From Actinomycetota bacterium (GTDB lineage: Bacteria > Actinomycetota > Acidimicrobiia > Spongiisociales > ZC4RG35), in the NCBI GenBank assembly GCA_022615295.1, contig JAKEHF010000196.1:1-6589 (forward strand): DNA of 6,589 nucleotides, read 5' to 3'. This document shows, piece by piece, positions 5,966 through 6,589 of the stretch; the first letter of the stretch is position 1, and every line of letters begins with the position of its first letter. Under the pieces are notes generated by a model. The model saw only the letters and a program-made list of their open reading frames with translations. It had not been told where the DNA came from and ran no database searches. The position numbers and the translations under genes were made by a program.

Positions 5966-6589
5966 ATGCCACGGCATCGCCAGACGCTCGAGAAGTGTCA
6001 CCACCAGATAGAGGGTCACACCCATGATGGAGGCCACGAGGATGGCGGCCCAGGCATCCGGATAGACGAACAGACTGGCCTTGGTCAGGATGTATTGGCC
6101 GAGCACGTCCTGGGACCCACCGAAGTACTCGGCGACGATGGCGAAGACAATGGAGAGGACCGCCACGACCCGCAACGCCGAGAAGAAGAAGGGGATGGCG
6201 TGGGGGACACGCACCCGCCACATCACCTCGCTCGGGGCTGCGGCATAGGACTCCATCAACTCGAGCTGATCCGGGTCGACCTCGAGTAGACCCCGCGCCG
6301 TGTTCACCATGACCGGGAAGAACACCACCACCCCCACCACCACCATCTTCGGGACCGGGCTGGTGATCGAGAACATCCCGTTGGCAATGGGAGCCAGGGC
6401 GATGATCGGGATCGAGTTGGCGGCGATGGCGAGGGGCATGAGACCCTCGCGCACCGGTGCCCAGCGCACCGTGGCGAGGGCGACGATGACCCCGAGGACC
6501 GTCCCGCCAACCAGGCCGGTGACCGCCTCGACGAGGGTGTTCCACCCTGCGCTCCAGATGACCGCGGCGGTCTCGACGAAACGTGTCAC
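5939..6589 (-). CDS. ABC transporter permease, SsuC/ThiX-like (BPD_transp_1), 5' end cut by window edge
   Basis: 216 residues of an inner-membrane importer permease. Hydrophobic segments lie near residues 17-41, 50-73, 82-101, 134-156 and 180-204. The cytoplasmic EAA-type loop that docks the ATPase is visible as ESYAAAPSEVMWRVRVPHAIP-like sequence (113-133), with the conserved Glu113, Pro129 and Pro133; the usual Gly of the motif is replaced by Pro119. Family members are about 250-270 residues long with one more N-terminal membrane segment. The sequence here starts at the segment corresponding to the second, so the GTG at 6587-6589 is most likely an internal Val codon and the true start lies beyond the window. 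It is upstream of, and probably co-transcribed with, the NMT1-type binding protein. The partner ATPase is not in the window. Confidence 0.92.
   Translation of the reverse strand: MTRFVETAAVIWSAGWNTLVEAVTGLVGGTVLGVIVALATVRWAPVREGLMPLAIAANSIPIIALAPIANGMFSITSPVPKMVVVGVVVFFPVMVNTARGLLEVDPDQLELMESYAAAPSEVMWRVRVPHAIPFFFSALRVVAVLSIVFAIVAEYFGGSQDVLGQYILTKASLFVYPDAWAAILVASIMGVTLYLVVTLLERLAMPWHVSLRSVST

Noticed and set aside
6320..6350. CACCACCAC-type low-complexity repeat
   Set aside because: It encodes a Val/Gly-rich transmembrane stretch of the permease and is explained by codon use.
6587..6589. GTG as the real start of the ABC permease
   Set aside because: The protein would lack the first membrane segment found in the family, and the codon is at the very edge of the window, so it is more likely an internal Val.

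Overview
This GC-rich window looks like an actinobacterial chromosome segment. An Acidimicrobiia-like or related actinomycete is an inference from three things: a presumptive F420-dependent luciferase-like oxidoreductase, the G/C-rich third codon positions, and the style of the lipoprotein signal (LAAAC followed by a Gly/Asp linker). It holds most of a catabolic cluster for reductive pyrimidine (or hydantoin) degradation. No RNA genes, mobile elements or CRISPR are visible. No gap between genes exceeds about 130 bases.

Layout, following transcription of the minus strand from right to left: a membrane permease of an ABC importer (N-terminus cut by the right edge); a lipoprotein substrate-binding protein of the NMT1/ThiY type; a strong 14-bp hairpin that looks like a terminator; a nitrilase-family beta-ureidopropionase. 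Next comes one plus-strand gene, a small DUF4260 membrane protein, convergent with the ureidopropionase and divergent from the next gene. The minus strand then resumes with a tight operon: class III aminotransferase (AGXT2 / beta-alanine-pyruvate type), dihydropyrimidinase 11 bases later, and a luciferase-like oxidoreductase resembling the TIGR03842 (CPS_4087) family, cut by the left edge.

How the genes fit together: the ABC importer probably brings in a pyrimidine-like nitrogen compound. Dihydropyrimidinase opens the dihydropyrimidine ring to an N-carbamoyl-beta-amino acid. The ureidopropionase releases ammonia, CO2 and beta-alanine (or beta-aminoisobutyrate). The aminotransferase converts that to malonate semialdehyde (or its methyl form). 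The usual first enzyme, dihydropyrimidine dehydrogenase, is not in the window. The luciferase-like oxidoreductase sits exactly where a redox partner would be expected, which makes it the most interesting gene here. The importer's ATPase is also missing and probably lies beyond the right edge.
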